Notes under the pieces: model-generated
Seen by the model: only the letters and a program-made list of their open reading frames with translations
What the model was told of the DNA's origin: nothing
Databases searched by the model: none
Translations under genes and position numbers: made by a program
Part shown: positions 61,644 through 64,000 of the stretch, one piece after another
How positions within the stretch are numbered: the stretch's first letter is position 1
Layout of the letters: every line of letters starts with the position of its first letter
Source of the DNA: CAVTWS01 sp964390555
GTDB lineage: Bacteria; Actinomycetota; Acidimicrobiia; Acidimicrobiales; SHLQ01
Direction of reading: 5' to 3'
Length of the DNA stretch: 64,000 bases
Assembly (NCBI GenBank): GCA_964390555.1
Contig: CAYMJU010000205.1
Span: 1-64,000, forward strand

Positions 61644-62944
61644 GGTGCACGCCGAACTTGGATCGCGGCGGCGTGGGCGTCGAACCCCTCGGCACGGGCC
61701 AGGACCTCGACGTGACCTCCGAGCCGTTCGAACCCGGCCCGATCGACCGTCACGACGTGAACATCCTTGAGGAAGTCGGCCACGGTAAGGGCCTGACCGA
61801 ACCGGGCGGTTCGGGCGGTCGGCAACACGTGGCTCGGCCCGGCGACATAGTCGCCGAACGCCGCGCACGACCAGGGACCGCAGAAGACGGCACCCGCGTT
61901 GCGGACCGTCGCGCCCAAGATCTCGGCGTCGGTGCACAGCAGCTCGAGATGCTCGGGCGCCAGTCGGTCGGCGAGGGCGATGGCGGCGGCGGGGCCGTCC
62001 ACTAGGACGGCTCGGCCCCGGGTGCGCAACGTCGAGACGATGTCACCGGCGCGAGTCGCCGCGGTGACCTGGCACTCGACCTCCCGGCGGACAGCGTCGA
62101 CCACAGCCTCGTCCCACGCGATGAGCCACGCCAGCCCGTCGGGACCGTGCTCGGCTTGGACGAGCAGATCGGCGGCGACGTACGCGGCCGGCACCGAGGA
62201 GTCGGCTATGACCACGACCTCGGATGGGCCGGCGAACGCGGATGGGATGCCGACAATTCCTGCAACCTCTCGCTTGGCGGTGGCGACAAAGCGGTTGCCC
62301 GGACCAGCGATCACGTCGACCGGGGGGATCGTCGCGGTCCCGTAGGCCAGCGCGGCGATCGCCTGCGCACCGCCGACCGCGTAGATCTCGTCGACGCCGG
62401 CAACCGCCGCGGCGGCCAGGGTCACCGCCGGGATGCGGCCGTCGGGACCCGGCGGCGTGCACAGCACCACCGCGCCGGCTCCGGCGACCCGGGCCGGGAT
62501 AGCGGTCATCAGGACTGTCGATGGGTAAGCGGCGCGACCGCCGGGCACATACACGCCGACGCGCTCGACGGGCACGTGCCGGCTGGTGATTCGCACCCCC
62601 CCGCGTTCGGTGATCTGCGTTGGCCGTAGCTGACCACGGTGGAAGGCCTCTATCTCGACCGATGCCGCCTCGAGCGCGGCGCGGGTCTCGCGAGGCAACG
62701 ACTCGAGCGCGGCGCTAGCTGAGGCACCGTCAACAACGAATGAGTCGAGCTCGACGCCGTCGAAGCGCGAGGTGAGCTCGATCAGCGCGGCGTCGCCGCG
62801 CGCTCGGACGTCGAGGAGTATGGCCCGGACGGCCTCGGTCGGGCCGGCGACGATGTCACCGATGTCGGGCAACTCGATCGTCGACACGTCGAGGCCGCGG
62901 GCATCGACGCGAGCCAACACGTCAGCGGTCGGGGCGGCTTCCAT
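61640..62944 (-). CDS. hisD: Histidinol dehydrogenase
   Basis: A 434-residue zinc enzyme making the last two oxidations of histidine synthesis. VGVYVPGGRAAYPSTVLM, the signature IAGPGNRFVATAKREVAG, zinc ligand regions AEHGPDG and PSHVLPT, and catalytic Glu-His in APEHLELL. It is the first gene of the his run; hisG and hisE are not in the window. The 106 bases upstream contain an inverted repeat (62954-62975). Confidence 0.96.
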   Translation of the reverse strand: MEAAPTADVLARVDARGLDVSTIELPDIGDIVAGPTEAVRAILLDVRARGDAALIELTSRFDGVELDSFVVDGASASAALESLPRETRAALEAASVEIEAFHRGQLRPTQITERGGVRITSRHVPVERVGVYVPGGRAAYPSTVLMTAIPARVAGAGAVVLCTPPGPDGRIPAVTLAAAAVAGVDEIYAVGGAQAIAALAYGTATIPPVDVIAGPGNRFVATAKREVAGIVGIPSAFAGPSEVVVIADSSVPAAYVAADLLVQAEHGPDGLAWLIAWDEAVVDAVRREVECQVTAATRAGDIVSTLRTRGRAVLVDGPAAAIALADRLAPEHLELLCTDAEILGATVRNAGAVFCGPWSCAAFGDYVAGPSHVLPTARTARFGQALTVADFLKDVHVVTVDRAGFERLGGHVEVLARAEGFDAHAAAIQVRRAP

Positions 62945-62953
62945 GACTCCGAC

Positions 62954-62975
62954 ACGGTAACGGCATGCCTACCGT
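62954..62975. promoter_or_regulatory. Inverted repeat upstream of hisD
   Basis: ACGGTA and TACCGT separated by ten bases, ten bases before the hisD start. The spacing would place both half-sites on one face of the helix. It may be an operator for the his operon or for the divergent 62-residue gene. No matching regulator consensus is known to me. Confidence 0.3.
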
Positions 62976-63050
62976 TCCGCGAGCAGTATCGTCGACCGAT
63001 GCCTCCGCCGCGCGACAAGCCCATGAGCCAAGCGTGACGAGCGCCAGTAC

Positions 63051-63239
63051 ATGAACGTCGATGCCGCAGAGCTGTCCTCGATGGTGACCCAGCTCGAGGA
63101 CCTCGCGAAACGCCTCGAACGTATGGCTGCGCCCCATCTGAGTGCGAATCGAGCCGATGTGGCGAGCCGACTGATCGAGGTCGAGCGGTCGCTATCCACC
63201 GCGGCCCGGCGTCTCACCGTGCTCCAGCGAACCCTCTGA
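63051..63239 (+). CDS. Small coiled-coil protein, 62 residues
   Basis: A 62-residue protein that is helical throughout, with heptad-like positions in AELSSMVTQLEDLAKRLERM and ASRLIEVERSLSTAARRLTV. It is divergent from hisD. No strong ribosome site is seen before the ATG. No homologue is recognised, but composition and codon use match its neighbours. It ends five bases before a strong hairpin. Confidence 0.5.
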   Translation: MNVDAAELSSMVTQLEDLAKRLERMAAPHLSANRADVASRLIEVERSLSTAARRLTVLQRTL

Positions 63240-63243
63240 AAAC

Positions 63244-63273
63244 GTCCAGCGGTCTCATCTGAGACCGCTGGAC
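63244..63273. terminator. Perfect hairpin, probable bidirectional terminator
   Basis: Two 14-base arms (63244-63257 and 63260-63273) are exact complements. It lies just after the 62-residue gene. The U-rich flank (GTTTTC) is on the minus-strand side, like the pilin-region terminators, so it may also serve leftward transcripts. Confidence 0.7.
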
Positions 63274-63293
63274 GGGCACTCGGGTATGACCCC

Positions 63294-63331
63294 AAAAAGG
63301 GAGCCGGCGCCCCTGCAGTGGGCGCCGGCTC
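63294..63331 (-). terminator. Intrinsic terminator facing left
   Basis: A 12-bp perfect GC-rich stem (63301-63312 with 63320-63331), seven-base loop, followed on the minus strand by CCTTTTTGG. This is a good rho-independent terminator for a leftward gene. The only leftward coding remnant upstream of it is the C-terminal piece of an endonuclease III gene at 63469-63556. Confidence 0.85.
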
Positions 63332-63468
63332 GGGCGACACCGGGCGGCGGAATCCCAGTGTGTCGCAGTTTTGTCAGGTGGCGGGTACCTGACGTGAGGC
63401 ATCTTACCCGCATCCTTTGCACACGCAAGCCGAGTATGAGCGAATTTCCACCGGGGTGCCCGGTGCAG

Positions 63469-63556
63469 TCACGCGTCTCCCGCGGAGGGGCAGAAAGCGG
63501 CGAGGCAGCAGTCCTCGCAGCGCGGTCGCCGGGCGTCACAGAGCCGTTGCCTTCGA
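63469..63556 (-). pseudogene. nth: Remnant: C-terminal iron-sulfur motif of endonuclease III
   Basis: The minus strand reads RLCDARRPRCEDCCLAAFCPSAGDA-stop in sections: CDARRPRC, EDC, then CLAAFC. The spacing Cys-x6-Cys-x2-Cys-x5-Cys is exactly that of the [4Fe-4S] loop of Nth/MutY glycosylases, and the CPS ending is as in actinobacterial Nth. Upstream in the same frame the similarity stops abruptly at the point where another Nth segment begins on the plus strand. Only about 28 codons of Nth remain, so this is not a functional gene by itself. Confidence 0.65.
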
Positions 63557-63731
63557 CCTGCCGGGTTACCGGTCGACACCCGTCGGGCGGCTCTCACGCC
63601 GGCTCGGCCTCTCCGAGGAGACCGATCCCGTCAAGGTCGAGACCGAGCTGAACACGATGATCCTCCCACGTGAGCGGGGCGCCTTAGAGCGCCCTTTCGC
63701 TGATCGTGGTCGAGCCATCGACTGCGACCGT
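63543..63731 (+). pseudogene. nth: Remnant: internal part of endonuclease III, frameshifted
   Basis: The plus strand encodes AVAFDLPG, then in a shifted frame GLPVDT, then VGRLSRRLGLSEETDPVKVE and TELNTMILPRERGAL. These match the Nth region around the catalytic Asp (VDTHV...ETDPVKVE). A one-base and a two-base loss near 63568-63585 remove the catalytic VDTH region from the main frame. The end decays (DRGRAIDCDR) and the frame stops at 63749, overlapping the mshD start. It is a decayed fragment, in opposite orientation to the iron-sulfur piece. The 506 bases from 63240 to 63745 hold no other gene that I can support. Confidence 0.6.
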
Positions 63732-63745
63732 AGCCTGAGAGCGTC

Positions 63746-64000
63746 ATGACCTCGACGCTTTCTGGCCCCCTCGACGGGGAGTTCCGCTGGTCGGCCACGC
63801 TGGGCCCCGATCGACCGGCGGGTCACGCCTTCGATCGCCTCCTCGACGGAGTGGTCGACCAGGTGGGCGCAGCCGGCGGCGGCGTCACGCAGTTGTGGAT
63901 CGAGGAGGTCGACGAGGACGCGAGCTCTCGCGCCGCAGCGCACGGATTCACCGCGTACCGCGACTTGCTGCAGATGCGGTGCCCGCTGCCCGCGGGCCGG
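63746..64000 (+). CDS. mshD: Mycothiol synthase, N-terminal part (cut by window end)
   Basis: The frame from ATG 63746 runs off the window after 85 codons. GVTQLWIEEVDED, then AAAHGFTAYRDLLQMRCPLP matches the end of the first acetyltransferase half of MshD (GF..xRxLLQMRxPLP), the enzyme that acetylates Cys-GlcN-Ins with acetyl-CoA to make mycothiol. Mycothiol is an actinobacterial thiol, so this supports the taxonomic call. The first half-domain is shorter than in mycobacteria. The catalytic C-terminal half is outside the window. Confidence 0.72.
   Translation, partial: MTSTLSGPLDGEFRWSATLGPDRPAGHAFDRLLDGVVDQVGAAGGGVTQLWIEEVDEDASSRAAAHGFTAYRDLLQMRCPLPAGR

Noticed and set aside
63240..63745. 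A structured RNA (RNase P, tmRNA or SRP RNA) in the gene-poor stretch
   Set aside because: None of the conserved core words of these RNAs is present on either strand; the hairpins read as terminators and the rest as nth remnants.

Overview
The window is high-GC DNA from an actinobacterium. The gene order uvrA, uvrB, coaE, rpsA, polA, pdtaR-like, trp genes, trpE-hisI, hisFAHBCD follows the block I recall from Mycobacterium (Rv1599-Rv1638). A mycothiol synthase fragment at the right edge agrees with this. A glutaminyl-tRNA synthetase, a separate trpF and a Tad pilus locus make a typical mycobacterium unlikely and fit a deep lineage such as Acidimicrobiia; that placement is inference.

Layout. 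1-3.8 kb: end of a surface-polysaccharide region (two glycerophosphotransferase/capsule-type proteins and a GT2 glycosyltransferase). 3.8-9.1 kb: uvrA, a membrane protein and an ECF sigma factor. 9.1-20.5 kb: the most unusual region. Two dynamin-like GTPases, an Asp-rich protein with EF-hand-type loops and a 1304-residue acidic repeat protein form a minus-strand operon, divergent from a membrane-anchored Hsp70-like protein that lacks a substrate-binding domain. 20.5-23.2 kb: uvrB and coaE. 23.3-34.5 kb: a Tad/Flp pilus locus with its own NarL-type two-component pair and a VWA-TadB fusion. 34.6-39.8 kb: rpsA, polA, an ANTAR response regulator and a small coiled-coil protein. 40-41.9 kb: glnS and tRNA-Leu(CAA). 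42.1-47.0 kb: fatty acid synthesis genes fabD-fabH-fabG-acpP-fabF with fabZ convergent. 47.2-56.7 kb: HU, trpA-B-F-C, an OmpR/histidine kinase pair, ygfZ-trpE-hisI and a TetR regulator. 56.7-62.9 kb: an SRPBCC protein, a GroES-like protein and hisF-A-H-B-C-D. 63-64 kb: a small protein, hairpins, rearranged remnants of an endonuclease III gene and the start of mshD.

Many neighbouring genes share ATGA, GTGA or TGATG stop/start overlaps, so translational coupling is common. The points most worth following are the Hsp70-dynamin-repeat-protein cluster, the FabD fusion to a biotinyl-like domain without its lysine, the duplicated hisA/hisF junction that creates a 21-codon mini-gene, and nth fragments lying in opposite orientations.
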